Below, in pieces: positions 5,910-14,358 of a stretch of DNA of 33,241 bases (the stretch's first letter is position 1; every line of letters starts with the position of its first letter). The notes beneath the pieces are model-generated. The model worked only from the letters and a program-made list of their open reading frames with translations, was not told the DNA's origin and did no database searches. This stretch comes from an uncultured Coriobacteriaceae bacterium. Lineage in GTDB: Bacteria; Actinomycetota; Coriobacteriia; Coriobacteriales; Atopobiaceae. Both the position numbers and the translations under genes were made by a program. The stretch spans positions 1-33,241 of the forward strand of contig CADCPM010000008.1 of assembly GCA_902803315.1 (NCBI GenBank). The letters run 5' to 3'.

Positions 5910-8387
5910 ATGCGCGTAAGTTACGAATGGCTCAAAGAGCTGGTAGATATCCCGGAGGACCCACAGGAGCTGGTGGAGGAGTTCACCCGCACCGGCACCG
6001 AGGTGGAGGGCATTGAGCGTGTGGGCGCCGATTTGGACCACGTGGTGGTTGGCCAGGTCCTTAGCAAGGAGCCCCATCCCAACTCCGACCACATGTGGCT
6101 CTGCAAGGTGGGCGTGGGAAGTCAGAACGTCGACGCGGACGGGAATCCCGAGCCGCTGCAGATCGTATGTGGTGCCCAGAACTTCGAGCAAGATGACAAG
6201 ATCGTGGTCGCCATGATTGGGGCTGTGCTGCCTGGTGACTTTAAGATCAAGAAGTCCAAGCTTCGCGGCGTCGAGTCGTGCGGCATGAACTGCTCGGAGC
6301 GCGAGCTGGGCTTGGGCGGAGACCATCAGGGAATCATGATCCTTCCTCCCGACGCCCCCGTTGGCATGCCCTTTGCCGAGTATAGGGGCTTGTCCGATAC
6401 GGTGCTCGACTGCGAGATGACGCCCAACCGTCCCGATTGCCTGTCCATGACGGGCGTGGCAACGGAAGTGAGCGCCATCTACGACGTGGACACGCACATT
6501 GAGCTGCCTGCGGTGCAAGAGGAGCATGGCGTGGGACCACAGGGCGAGGACGATGTCCACAGCATGGTTGACGTGCGCATTGACGATCCGGCGCTCTGCA
6601 GCCGCTACACGGCGCGCGTGGTCCGCAACGTAAAGATCGGCCCCTCGCCCGAATGGCTGGCAAAGCGCGTGACGGCGGCGGGCGCGCGTCCCATTAACAA
6701 CGTGGTGGACGTGACCAACTACGTGATGTTCCTCACCGGCCAGCCGCTGCATGCGTTCGACCTGGGCAAGCTGGAGGAGCGCGACGGAAAGCGCCACATC
6801 GTGGTGAGGCTGGCCCACGAGGGCGAGCAGCTTACCACGCTCGACGAGCAGGACCGCGAGCTTACCGCCGACATGCTGGTGATCTCCGACGGAGACGAGC
6901 GCGCGGTTGCCCTCGCGGGCGTGATGGGCGGCCTGAACTCCGACATCGACGAGGGAACCGTGGACGTGCTGTTGGAGAGCGCCTGCTTCGAATCGGGCAA
7001 CATCAGCCGCACGAGCCGAAGCCTTGGACTCATGAGCGAGGCGTCCATTCGCTTCGAGCGTCAGGTGGACGCCGGTTCATGCGACATGGTGTCCAATGTG
7101 GCCGCGGCGCTGTTTGAGGAGTGCTGCGGTGCCGAGGTGGTACGCGGCATGGTGGACGTATACCCTGGCAAGGCCGAGGCCAAGGCCATTGACCTGCGCT
7201 GCGATCGCGTGCGTTCCATATGCGGCGCGCCCATTGAGGACGACTTCATGGCACAGAGGCTTCGGAGGCTCGGATGCGACGTGACGGCGGGGGAGCCGGG
7301 CGTGCTGCGGGTGGTAGCACCCACGAACCGGCCTGACCTCACGCGCGAGATCGACCTCGTGGAGGAGATCGTGCGCCTGTGGGGAGAGGGCGACGTCGAG
7401 CCCACGCTGCCGGCCGCACGCAATCACGCCGGTGGCCTTACCGTGGAACAGCAGCGCATTCGCATGATCGGCAAGGCGCTGCGTGCCTGTGGCCTCTGCG
7501 AGACGACCACCTACTGCTTCGCCGACCCGCGCGACTTGGCGCGTATGGGCATGGCACGCGAGGTCAAGGGAACGGCGGTAAAGATCATCCGTCCGCTGGT
7601 GAGCGAGCAGTCCGAGATGCGTCGCGACCTGCTGCCTGGCCTGCTTCGCGCCGTTGCGTACAACAAGGACCACGGCGTGAACAACGTACACCTCTACGAG
7701 ATTGGCCGTTTGCTGTTTGGCCGCGCGAACAAGAGCTTGCCCGACGAGGAGACCTTTGTCGCTGGCGTGCTCTCCGGCGCCTGGGATGACGACAAGTGGA
7801 ACCGCAAGCAACCGCAGCTCGACTTCTTCGATGGCAAGGGCGTGGTGGAGGAGCTGCTGGACAAGCTGCGCATCCAAAAGGTGCGTTACCGCATCCCTGA
7901 GGCCGAGAAGACCGCTTGGTTGCAGCCTGGCCTTGCCGCCGAGGTCGTGGTGCGCGGGTCCGTGCTTGGTTGGGTGGGCAACATCCACCCGAGGACGCTC
8001 GAGCTCTATGGAATCCACGATCCCGTTATTGGCTTCGAGCTCAACGTTGGCACCTTGCTGCGCCTGGCGCAGGACCGGCTGCCCTATCAGGACGTTCCCA
8101 CGCTTCCCGGCGTGGAGATGGACCTGGCCATTGTGGTGGACGAGAGCATGACCTACGAGCAGCTCGTGCAGCGCATTACCTCTGCCGGAGGCAAGCTCCT
8201 GCGCGACGTTCGCCTGTTTGACGTGTATCGCGACCCGGTGCGCGTGGGTGAGGGCAAGAAGTCCATGGCCTTCTCACTGACGTATAGGGCGGACGACCAT
8301 ACGCTCACGTCCAAGGAAGTGGACAAGGCGCACAACCGTCTGCTCACCAAGGTGCTCAAGAGCACGGGTGGAGAGGTGCGCTCGTAA
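5910..8387 (+). CDS. pheT: Phenylalanyl-tRNA synthetase beta subunit
   Basis: Structural and editing subunit of the same enzyme, 825 residues as expected. Domains in order: tRNA-binding OB fold (about 40-155, VVVGQVLSKEPHPNSDHM), B3/B4 editing domain (about 215-395), B5 DNA-binding-like domain (about 415-490, with APTNRPDLTREIDLVEEIVR), catalytic-like core (SEQSEMRRDLLPGLLRAVAY) and the C-terminal ferredoxin-like anticodon-binding domain (about 730-825, from VPTLPGVEMDLAIVVDE). The ATG is preceded by AGAGAGG. It is cotranscribed with pheS and ends 11 bases before a 36-base perfect inverted repeat that probably closes the operon. Confidence 0.97.
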   Translation: MRVSYEWLKELVDIPEDPQELVEEFTRTGTEVEGIERVGADLDHVVVGQVLSKEPHPNSDHMWLCKVGVGSQNVDADGNPEPLQIVCGAQNFEQDDKIVVAMIGAVLPGDFKIKKSKLRGVESCGMNCSERELGLGGDHQGIMILPPDAPVGMPFAEYRGLSDTVLDCEMTPNRPDCLSMTGVATEVSAIYDVDTHIELPAVQEEHGVGPQGEDDVHSMVDVRIDDPALCSRYTARVVRNVKIGPSPEWLAKRVTAAGARPINNVVDVTNYVMFLTGQPLHAFDLGKLEERDGKRHIVVRLAHEGEQLTTLDEQDRELTADMLVISDGDERAVALAGVMGGLNSDIDEGTVDVLLESACFESGNISRTSRSLGLMSEASIRFERQVDAGSCDMVSNVAAALFEECCGAEVVRGMVDVYPGKAEAKAIDLRCDRVRSICGAPIEDDFMAQRLRRLGCDVTAGEPGVLRVVAPTNRPDLTREIDLVEEIVRLWGEGDVEPTLPAARNHAGGLTVEQQRIRMIGKALRACGLCETTTYCFADPRDLARMGMAREVKGTAVKIIRPLVSEQSEMRRDLLPGLLRAVAYNKDHGVNNVHLYEIGRLLFGRANKSLPDEETFVAGVLSGAWDDDKWNRKQPQLDFFDGKGVVEELLDKLRIQKVRYRIPEAEKTAWLQPGLAAEVVVRGSVLGWVGNIHPRTLELYGIHDPVIGFELNVGTLLRLAQDRLPYQDVPTLPGVEMDLAIVVDESMTYEQLVQRITSAGGKLLRDVRLFDVYRDPVRVGEGKKSMAFSLTYRADDHTLTSKEVDKAHNRLLTKVLKSTGGEVRS

Positions 8388-8398
8388 CCTAAGGCTTG

Positions 8399-8472
8399 GA
8401 TCCCAAATTGGGGACAGGCCCCGAGTTAGGGTTTTGAAACCCTAACTCGGGGCCTGTCCCCAATTTGGGATC
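8399..8472 (+). repeat. Family 2 hairpin, double-core form, 36-base perfect arms
   Basis: Arms 8399-8434 and 8437-8472 are exactly complementary over 36 bases with a 2-base centre. Each arm contains GGGGACAGGCCCC or its complement; the flanks CCCAAATT and GAGTTAGGGTTT are specific to this copy. It lies between pheT and the convergent FHA-ABC gene and would act as a bidirectional end for both transcripts. Confidence 0.88.
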
Positions 8473-8486
8473 GCAGGCAAGGACGC

Positions 8487-11099
8487 TCACTCCTTGCGAA
8501 GGCCAAAGAAGAGCAGCACGTGGCACGCGACGATGCAGAGTATGGTCTTGCCAAGCAGGATTCCCCAGCTTCTGAGCAGGTGTGCCAAACTGTATTGGAA
8601 CATGTCCTCCTGCTCGTGCTCGAACATCGTGTTGTCGAGCGTCTTTGTCATCTCGGGAACGGTAACCTCAAGGGTTTCGAAGGTTCGCTTCTCGGCGGGG
8701 ACCTCAACCGTCATAGGACCCATTTTGGTATCGACGTCCACCTCGGTCTTGGGAACCTCGATCTCCTGGTCGTGAAGCGTCTCGTTGCTTGACGGCACCG
8801 TGACCTCCTCTCCGTAGAGGGCGAGGTCGAGCGAGTTGAGGTCTGCGGTGGTGCCGAGCGCCTCCATTGCCCAACGACACGTTACGACGTACGAGATGCT
8901 TTCGGATGGGCCGCTCAGCTCGAACACCAGCCCGGAAAAGAGAATCTGCGGCATGATGAGCAGGGGTGCCATCGCTATGGCCCTGTCTGGGTTCTTGAAG
9001 AGTGAGGAGACCAGAAGGCCGAGGCTCATTGCGCTCAGCGTGGTGAGATACAGCGTGAGGAAGAACTCCAAGGGGGAGTTGAAGAGCTGATGGCTCGGCA
9101 ATCCCGTTATGGCGCAGAATGTAAACGTGAGCAAAAACGATTGGATGAGGCTCACCAGCCCCAGCACAAGCACCTTGGATTGCAGATAGGCGCCTATGCG
9201 TACGCCTCCGTTGTAGTCGCGATGCGCAATGGCCCGCTCTTTGCAGATCTCTTGGATGGCGTTGAGTATTCCCACCCAAAACGCTGCGCAGGAAAGGGCG
9301 AATAGGCAGGACTTGGTGTCTTCGAACACCTTGAAGCAATCACTTCCCGCAACGAAGCTAATAAGTGCGCCGAGCAGCGGAGCTTGTAGCAGCAACAACA
9401 ACATGCGCGACCTGTCGTTGGCGAGGAGCTTGGTGTAGCGCCCGGTAAGGGTCTTGAGTTGGGTGAAGAAAGACGGGACGGCGCGCTTTTCGATTTGGTC
9501 GGCGGACGGGGTTTGCGTGGACGACGCAAAGGTCGCAGGGTTTTGCGCCTTGAACCGTTGCTGCCAGCCCTCGCCGTCCTGTTCGACCTTATTGTATATG
9601 TCAACGTAGTCCGTAACGCCAAAGAACGAAAGCGCGTCCGTAGGCCGTCCCGCAAAGCAGAGCTTGCCGCCCTGTCCGAGGAATACGACTTGATCGCAAA
9701 GATGCAGGTTGAGGGTGGTGTGGGTTACGAGTATGATCGTCCGACCATCGTGGGCCATCTTTGCCAGGGTCTGCATGAGCTTGCGCTCGATGCCGGGGTC
9801 GAGGCCAGACGTCGGCTCGTCCAAGAACAGCAGGCGGGGGTCTGCCATGAGCTCCACCGCTATAGAGGCACGCTTCTTCTGTCCTCCCGACAGGCGACCG
9901 ATCATGTTGTTCCGCACGCCATCGAGCTCGAGCATGTGGATGACCTCTTCGATTCTGGCAGCTCGCTCATCGCGCGAGATGTCGGGCTGCATGCGAAGCT
10001 TGGCGGCCGAGACGAGCATGTCGTAGAGCGTGAGGTTGTCGTATACGATGTCCTGTTGCGGCACATACCCCACGGAGGTCTTGAGCATCTCGTAGTTGGC
10101 GTAGAGGTCGGTGCCGCCAACGAACACGCTGCCCTCGTCTGCCGGCTCCTCGCCGCTGAGCTCGTTGAGCAGGGTGGACTTGCCGCAGCCGGAACCGCCT
10201 ACGATCGCCACGAACTCGCCACGCTTTATGTTGAGACACACGTGGTCGGTGGTAATGCGGGTGGTGCTCCCGTTCTTGCGGTAGCGTACGAGCTCGCTTG
10301 CCACGACGTCCACGCCATGCCGCTCGGTCGTGACGAGCAGGCAGTCGTCCAGGAATACGGTCTGCTGGTTGCCAAACGAGAGCATGCTGCCGGAGTAGAG
10401 CTCCTGCATGCCTCTAACGAAGATGCCGTTGAGCTGGGTGCCGTTGGTGCTTCCAAGGTCTTGGATATACCATCCGGAGTTATTGCGCGTAAGGAGGGCA
10501 TGGTGTGCCGATACGGTGACCTCGGGAAGCACCAGGTCGTTATCGTCGTTGCGACCGATGTAGTATGTGGGCTTGCCTTGTAGCGAGAAGATCTCCCAGT
10601 TTGTTTGTGCGTGGCTTACGACGATGACGCATCGCCTCGAGCCGCGCTCTGGCTTGCCCACCGAAACGACGTCGCCTGGCATGACCCTGAACGCCTGTTG
10701 CTTGACACCATTGAGGAAGAGTCCGTTGAGGGAGTTGTTGTCGGTGATTGAGCACCAACCGTTGTTGACCGTTATGGTTCCGTGATGGCCTGAAACGGTA
10801 CGAGATTGTGGCTGAACCACCACGTCGTTGTCGGTGGCGCTGCCGAAGTGAATCGTTCTGTTCTGGCTCAGCTCCACCGTCGTCTGAGCGATTTCGGTGC
10901 CGTCCTCAATAAAGGTAAGCGCAATCGCCCCGTTGGGGTCTGGCGCGCTTGCAGGGACGTTTGTCTGGGTGTTGGTCGGAACGTGCGCCGGGACATTTGC
11001 CGGGGCGCTTACCGGCGCGCCGTGTTGCGTTGGAGTGCCGCACGATGGGCACCATCGGTCGTTGGCGGAAAGCTGCTTTCCGCATTTGGCACAATACAT
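8487..11099 (-). CDS. Zinc-ribbon/FHA/FHA ABC transporter (ABCG-like half transporter)
   Basis: A single 870-residue membrane protein. The N-terminal zinc ribbon has C3, C6, C17 and C20 and is followed by a Pro/Ala/Thr linker. Two FHA domains (about 60-155 and 175-255; second one with IGRNDDNDLVL and GSTNGTQLNG) should bind phosphothreonine proteins. The ATPase has Walker A GGSGCGKST (301-309), signature LSGGQKKRASIAVE (403-416) and Walker B LLFLDEP. An ABC2-type membrane domain follows (about 590-870), with a charged extracytoplasmic loop rich in EV/TVEVP before the last helix. The start is the ATG at 11099, with GAGGAT seven bases before it; an upstream GTG-type extension lacks a site. Similar FHA-ABC fusions occur beside Ser/Thr kinases; none is in this window. 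Substrate unknown. Confidence 0.9.
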   Translation of the reverse strand: MYCAKCGKQLSANDRWCPSCGTPTQHGAPVSAPANVPAHVPTNTQTNVPASAPDPNGAIALTFIEDGTEIAQTTVELSQNRTIHFGSATDNDVVVQPQSRTVSGHHGTITVNNGWCSITDNNSLNGLFLNGVKQQAFRVMPGDVVSVGKPERGSRRCVIVVSHAQTNWEIFSLQGKPTYYIGRNDDNDLVLPEVTVSAHHALLTRNNSGWYIQDLGSTNGTQLNGIFVRGMQELYSGSMLSFGNQQTVFLDDCLLVTTERHGVDVVASELVRYRKNGSTTRITTDHVCLNIKRGEFVAIVGGSGCGKSTLLNELSGEEPADEGSVFVGGTDLYANYEMLKTSVGYVPQQDIVYDNLTLYDMLVSAAKLRMQPDISRDERAARIEEVIHMLELDGVRNNMIGRLSGGQKKRASIAVELMADPRLLFLDEPTSGLDPGIERKLMQTLAKMAHDGRTIILVTHTTLNLHLCDQVVFLGQGGKLCFAGRPTDALSFFGVTDYVDIYNKVEQDGEGWQQRFKAQNPATFASSTQTPSADQIEKRAVPSFFTQLKTLTGRYTKLLANDRSRMLLLLLQAPLLGALISFVAGSDCFKVFEDTKSCLFALSCAAFWVGILNAIQEICKERAIAHRDYNGGVRIGAYLQSKVLVLGLVSLIQSFLLTFTFCAITGLPSHQLFNSPLEFFLTLYLTTLSAMSLGLLVSSLFKNPDRAIAMAPLLIMPQILFSGLVFELSGPSESISYVVTCRWAMEALGTTADLNSLDLALYGEEVTVPSSNETLHDQEIEVPKTEVDVDTKMGPMTVEVPAEKRTFETLEVTVPEMTKTLDNTMFEHEQEDMFQYSLAHLLRSWGILLGKTILCIVACHVLLFFGLRKE

Positions 11100-11270
11100 A
11101 TGTATCCTCGTCTTTGTTGTATTGATTGCGTTTATGGCCACGATTGTCCATAAACCCATATAAAATACCACGATGCAAGAGCGTAGCTACCACCGCATCG
11201 GTGCAATTGCGCAAGCAAGCCGTTATCGTGGCATTTTTGATGCGTGTGGGTACGGAAGATGGTGAGGAAG

Positions 11271-11972
11271 ATGAGAGTTGGCATCATTGGTGCGGAAGAT
11301 ACCGAGGTCGCGCCTCTTAAGGAGGGGCTGACAGCCGAAAGGCGGAGCACGTTGTTGGGCATGGACTTCTGTGAAGGCCTTCTGGGCAAGATGGAGGTCG
11401 TCGTGGTGAGGTGTGGCACGGGCAAGGTCTTTGCCGCGCTGTGTGCATTTGCCCTCATAGAGCACTTTGGGGTTGATGTTGTCGTGAACACCGGAGCCGC
11501 TGGAGCGCTGGACGCTCGCTTGCGCATGGGCGACATCGTCGTATCGGATGACTTAGTGCAGCACGATATGGATGTTACGGGGCTTGGTTACGAAAACGGC
11601 CAGATTCCGGACATTGATTGCTTCGCCTTCAAGGCGGATGAGTCCCTTAGGGACATGGTGGTGCAGGTTGCGCGGCAGGTTGCGCCCGAGGTCAATGTGT
11701 ATGCGGGGCGCATTGCCACAGGCGATTTGTTCGTGAGTGACGTCAAGGCAAGGGACACGATTGCGCAGCGCTTTGGAGCGCTTTGCGCCGAGATGGAAGG
11801 CGCGGCCGTTGCGCAGGCCTGTTATTTGGCGCACGTTCCCTTCGTGGTGGTTCGAGCCATTTCGGACCAGGCAGATGGCGATGCGGATGTAGACTTTCCC
11901 ACCTTTAGGGTCGAGGTGGGGCATCGAAGCGCCCGAATCGTTAAGAAGGCGGTCTCGCAGCTCTTGTCATGA
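11271..11972 (+). CDS. mtnN: 5'-methylthioadenosine/S-adenosylhomocysteine nucleosidase
   Basis: Hydrolyses methylthioadenosine and S-adenosylhomocysteine to adenine and the thioribosyl sugar, recycling products of SAM-dependent reactions. The 233 residues match the family. Landmarks are MRVGIIGAEDTEVAPL with catalytic E12, VVNTGAAGAL (71-80), purine/ribose motif EMEGAA (174-179) and the catalytic aspartate in RAISDQAD (D199). The ATG at 11271 puts the protein at the family's usual MKIGIIGA start, with GGTGAGG just upstream (short spacing); ATG 11259 is an alternative. It is divergent from the FHA-ABC gene. Its stop lies 2 bases before a family 1 repeat. Confidence 0.93.
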   Translation: MRVGIIGAEDTEVAPLKEGLTAERRSTLLGMDFCEGLLGKMEVVVVRCGTGKVFAALCAFALIEHFGVDVVVNTGAAGALDARLRMGDIVVSDDLVQHDMDVTGLGYENGQIPDIDCFAFKADESLRDMVVQVARQVAPEVNVYAGRIATGDLFVSDVKARDTIAQRFGALCAEMEGAAVAQACYLAHVPFVVVRAISDQADGDADVDFPTFRVEVGHRSARIVKKAVSQLLS

Positions 11973-11974
11973 GG

Positions 11975-12078
11975 CTCGCGCCACGCCCCCGCCACGTCCC
12001 GCACGTCGCGACTCACGGAGTGAGCGAGCGCAGCGAGCGCGGAGCCGCGTGCGGGACGCGGCGGGGGCGTGGCGCGAG
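11975..12078 (+). repeat. Family 1 foldback repeat, copy B
   Basis: Arms of 30 bases (11975-12004 with 12049-12078) pair with one A-C mismatch around a 44-base core containing GACTCACGGAGTGAGCGAGC. The outer arm CGCCACGCCCCCGCC is unlike other copies. It begins 2 bases after the mtnN stop. Confidence 0.85.
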
Positions 12079-12097
12079 CGGCGACCGCCCACGAAAG

Positions 12098-12177
12098 CCC
12101 GCAAGCGGCGACTCACGGAGTGAGCGAGCGCAGCGAGCGCGGAGCCGCATGAGGGACGCGGCGGGGGCGTGGCGCGC
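12098..12177 (+). repeat. Family 1 repeat, copy C (lacks its own left arm)
   Basis: The core is nearly identical to copy B, and the right flank GACGCGGCGGGGGCGTGGCG repeats the right arm of copy B, but the left flank GCCCACGAAAG does not complement it. This looks like a tandem duplication of the core and right arm of copy B. The AT-rich stretch 12185-12250 that follows carries the next promoter. Confidence 0.8.
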
Positions 12178-12237
12178 GAGCGACCATTAACGATGACATA
12201 AGTAATAACATATATACATAAAGGCGTATTTTAACAC

Positions 12238-12265
12238 TTGAACTTAGAGCGATTGGACATATAAT
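12238..12265 (+). promoter_or_regulatory. Strong promoter of the four-helix membrane protein gene
   Basis: TTGAAC (12238-12243), a 16-base spacer and a perfect TATAAT (12260-12265), set in an AT-rich tract that contrasts with the GC-rich surroundings. It implies high constitutive expression, starting about 65 bases before the ATG. Confidence 0.75.
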
Positions 12266-12335
12266 AGGGTATCTACTCAGAGAGGGTGGATTTGGCTCGC
12301 AGAAGGGCGGGCTGACGAAGGAAGAGAGGTATGTT

Positions 12336-12782
12336 ATGGAGCGTTCCGGTTCTCAGAAGGCGTTGTTGGTAATTTCGATTCTCAACATCATCGGTGGTGC
12401 TTTGGCCATCTTGTTTGCAATAATGACGGGCGTCGCAGGCGGCATGGTCGGCGCGGCCTCGAGCGCTCAGTTGGCGGAAGCTGGCGTTGATTCCTCCACG
12501 CAGGCTTTGGCTACTGGCGGTCTTACGATCGTCACGCTTATTGCCGTTGTCAGCGGTGCCGTTTCCCTGATCGAGGGCATTCTGGGCATTCGCGCTGCAA
12601 ACGACAATCAGAAGATCATGCCTGTGTGGGTTCTTTCTATCATTGGCTTGGCTTTCTCTGTAATTGGCATCATCATGTCCATCGTAAATGGTGGCTTCCA
12701 GGCCAGCAGCCTGGTCGGCCTTGCTCTTTCGGGCCTTATGTTCTGGATTGCCAACAACATTAAGACCGAGGCTGGCAAGTAG
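12336..12782 (+). CDS. Small four-helix membrane protein, 148 residues
   Basis: Family not named with certainty. Hydropathy suggests four membrane segments: about 9-33 (LLVISILNIIGGALAILFAI), 60-85, 95-117 (WVLSIIGLAFSVIGIIMS) and 123-143. A short polar N-terminus (MERSGSQK) and a lysine-ending tail place both ends in the cytoplasm. Small residues (Gly, Ala, Ser) are abundant in the helices, suggesting tight packing. ATG is preceded by GGAAGAGAGG. It is a single-gene unit: a consensus promoter at 12238-12265 and an intrinsic terminator at 12818 flank it, so it is probably an abundant membrane protein. Its third-base use is less GC-rich than its neighbours'. Confidence 0.8.
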   Translation: MERSGSQKALLVISILNIIGGALAILFAIMTGVAGGMVGAASSAQLAEAGVDSSTQALATGGLTIVTLIAVVSGAVSLIEGILGIRAANDNQKIMPVWVLSIIGLAFSVIGIIMSIVNGGFQASSLVGLALSGLMFWIANNIKTEAGK

Positions 12783-12817
12783 TCCTGCCTGGCGATTGAC
12801 GTTCGGCTGCATTTTGC

Positions 12818-12857
12818 TCCCCGGTCACGCGTCGTAGCGTGGCCGGGGATTTTTTTG
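12818..12857 (+). terminator. Intrinsic terminator
   Basis: TCCCCGGTCACGC pairs with GCGTGGCCGGGGA (one G-U pair) over a 6-base loop and is followed by seven T. This is the clearest intrinsic terminator in the window and ends the four-helix protein transcript. Confidence 0.9.
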
Positions 12858-12882
12858 TCGATGGGTGCACATGCGCTAAACT
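12855..12882 (+). promoter_or_regulatory. Possible promoter of the phospholipase C-like gene
   Basis: TTGTCG (12855-12860), 16 bases, then TAAACT (12877-12882). The -35 overlaps the T-run of the preceding terminator. The start codon lies 29 bases downstream. Confidence 0.4.
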
Positions 12883-12910
12883 GATTCTCGTTTCGTAGGG
12901 GGAGGGACAT

Positions 12911-13609
12911 ATGCCGAGCTGGAACATACACACGGCCCACGTGGAGCGACTCTTTGCGAACGAGTCGTTGGACCAGTTGGGCATACGCGACAAGAACCTC
13001 TTCTTGTTTGGCAACTTTGTCCCCGACATCTACGTGGGCTATGTGGTTCAGCCCATCTCGCATAAGATTGCGTACAAGGAGACTCATTTCGCCGACCCAC
13101 GCTATGTTCCCACACCCGATGCGGCGCGCTTCTATGAGCTTTACACTACTGGGGCCAAAACGGATGACCTCGTGCTTGGGGCGTGGACGCATCTGCTGTG
13201 CGACCACTACTACAATCTGCGAACCAATGAGTACATAGCACGAATTGGGGTAAAGCCGGGCGACCAGACGCGCATCCGAAAGCAGGCCGATTTCGATGCG
13301 TTTGGCAGGACGTTCAAGATATCGTCCATTCCCCGTGTTGATGAGCAGCTCATAAGGGCATGCGCGCACTTTGCGCAGTATCCCATAGCGTCCGAGGACG
13401 TGCGGGCTGCCGCGCGCGCACAAGAGCGTATCGTGCAACAGAACCAGGCAACGGACGACGCGCCTCCTCCCACGTACTCGCTTCTCTCGCCTGACTACTT
13501 CGAGCAAACGTTTGCCGAGGTCGACGGGATATTGCGTGAGGGCCTGCGTGTTCATGCCCGTGGAGGGGATCCTACATATCTTGGGAGGCCAGCCAATGGG
13601 AACGAATAG
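12911..13609 (+). CDS. Zinc-dependent phospholipase C-like protein
   Basis: A 232-residue protein with the histidine/aspartate pattern of the zinc-dependent phospholipase C / S1-P1 nuclease fold: H7 and H10 (NIHTAH), D39 in GNFVPD, H59 in ETHF, and H94, D98, H99 in LGAWTHLLCDHYYN. These residues probably bind a trinuclear zinc site. No signal peptide is visible, so unlike the secreted toxins it should be cytoplasmic. The ATG follows GGGGGAGGG. Its 3' end overlaps the GntR gene by 14 bases, which suggests co-expression. The substrate is unknown; the assignment rests on motif pattern and is moderately sure. Confidence 0.7.
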   Translation: MPSWNIHTAHVERLFANESLDQLGIRDKNLFLFGNFVPDIYVGYVVQPISHKIAYKETHFADPRYVPTPDAARFYELYTTGAKTDDLVLGAWTHLLCDHYYNLRTNEYIARIGVKPGDQTRIRKQADFDAFGRTFKISSIPRVDEQLIRACAHFAQYPIASEDVRAAARAQERIVQQNQATDDAPPPTYSLLSPDYFEQTFAEVDGILREGLRVHARGGDPTYLGRPANGNE

Positions 13610-14348
13610 CGTGCGAAAGGATTCCGAGGCGCTCCTATACGACCAGGTCTCGGATTTGGTGCGAGAGAAGATCTATGCCAAGGAGTGGGGTGTCGGAGAG
13701 CCCATACCATCGGAGCATGAGCTCATGGACATGCTGGGCCTTTCGCGTGGAACCGTACACAGGGGCATCCAGACGCTTGTGGATGAAGGCTTGTTAACCA
13801 AGCAGAGGGGGCGGGGTACGTTCGTTACCCAGCCACTGATGGCAAGGCCAAGCAGCACACGGCTCCTGTCGTTCGCCGAATCCATGGACGAGCAGGACAT
13901 TCCCTATCATACCCACGTCATAGAGCAACGCGTGGAGCCTGCCGGTGAGGTATGCGCACAGCGTTTGGGTCTACGTTGTGGCGAGAGGCATCTCTTTCTT
14001 ACCCGCATTCGTTCGGTGCGAGACAGGCCCGCTATGTTCATAGAGAGCCATCTCAACTTGGTGGCGTGTCCTGGTCTGGAAGAGGCGGACTTTGAGCGCG
14101 AGAGCGTATTTGCCGCCGTGGAGCGCACGAGCGGTCACGACATTGGCCACTCCGCGGTTACCTATAGCGCTTGTGTGGCGGGTACGGCTCGTGGCGTATG
14201 GCTGCAATGCGACGAACATGCGCCGGTGCTCAATATGGATCAGCTCGTTCGCCTCGACGATGGCACACCCTTTGAGTGGGGGAGCGTTTGGCTGCCGGCC
14301 AATCGATGCGTCCTGTGCAGCGAGACGACGCGCGAGGACTTGGTTTGA
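13596..14348 (+). CDS. GntR family regulator with UTRA domain
   Basis: A 250-residue DNA-binding regulator of the HutC/FarR subfamily. Residues 14-80 form the winged helix (LLYDQVSDLVREKI, PSEHELMDMLGLSRGTVHRG, LLTKQRGRGTFV), and about 95-245 form the ligand-binding UTRA domain (RLLSFAESMDEQDI, ERHLFLTRIRSVRDRPAMF, ESHLN). UTRA domains usually bind sugar phosphates, amino acids or histidine-pathway compounds. The ATG at 13596 has GGGAGG eight bases before it and overlaps the upstream gene; the longer open frame from 13512 lacks support. Target genes are not evident. The nearest GH1/GH4 phosphoglucosidases are candidates by function only. A family 1 repeat follows after 10 bases. Confidence 0.92.
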   Translation: MGTNSVRKDSEALLYDQVSDLVREKIYAKEWGVGEPIPSEHELMDMLGLSRGTVHRGIQTLVDEGLLTKQRGRGTFVTQPLMARPSSTRLLSFAESMDEQDIPYHTHVIEQRVEPAGEVCAQRLGLRCGERHLFLTRIRSVRDRPAMFIESHLNLVACPGLEEADFERESVFAAVERTSGHDIGHSAVTYSACVAGTARGVWLQCDEHAPVLNMDQLVRLDDGTPFEWGSVWLPANRCVLCSETTREDLV

Positions 14349-14358
14349 GGCACAGGCC

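Noticed and set aside
5844..6818. Long minus-strand frames opposite pheT (also 7077-8018)
   Set aside because: pheT is unambiguous on the plus strand; these frames are His/Arg/Leu-rich shadows.
9459..10583. 374-residue open frame antisense to the FHA-ABC gene
   Set aside because: It lies wholly opposite the ABC ATPase and FHA domains, and its His/Val/Glu/Arg-rich sequence has no domain. Such antisense frames are expected in GC-rich coding DNA.
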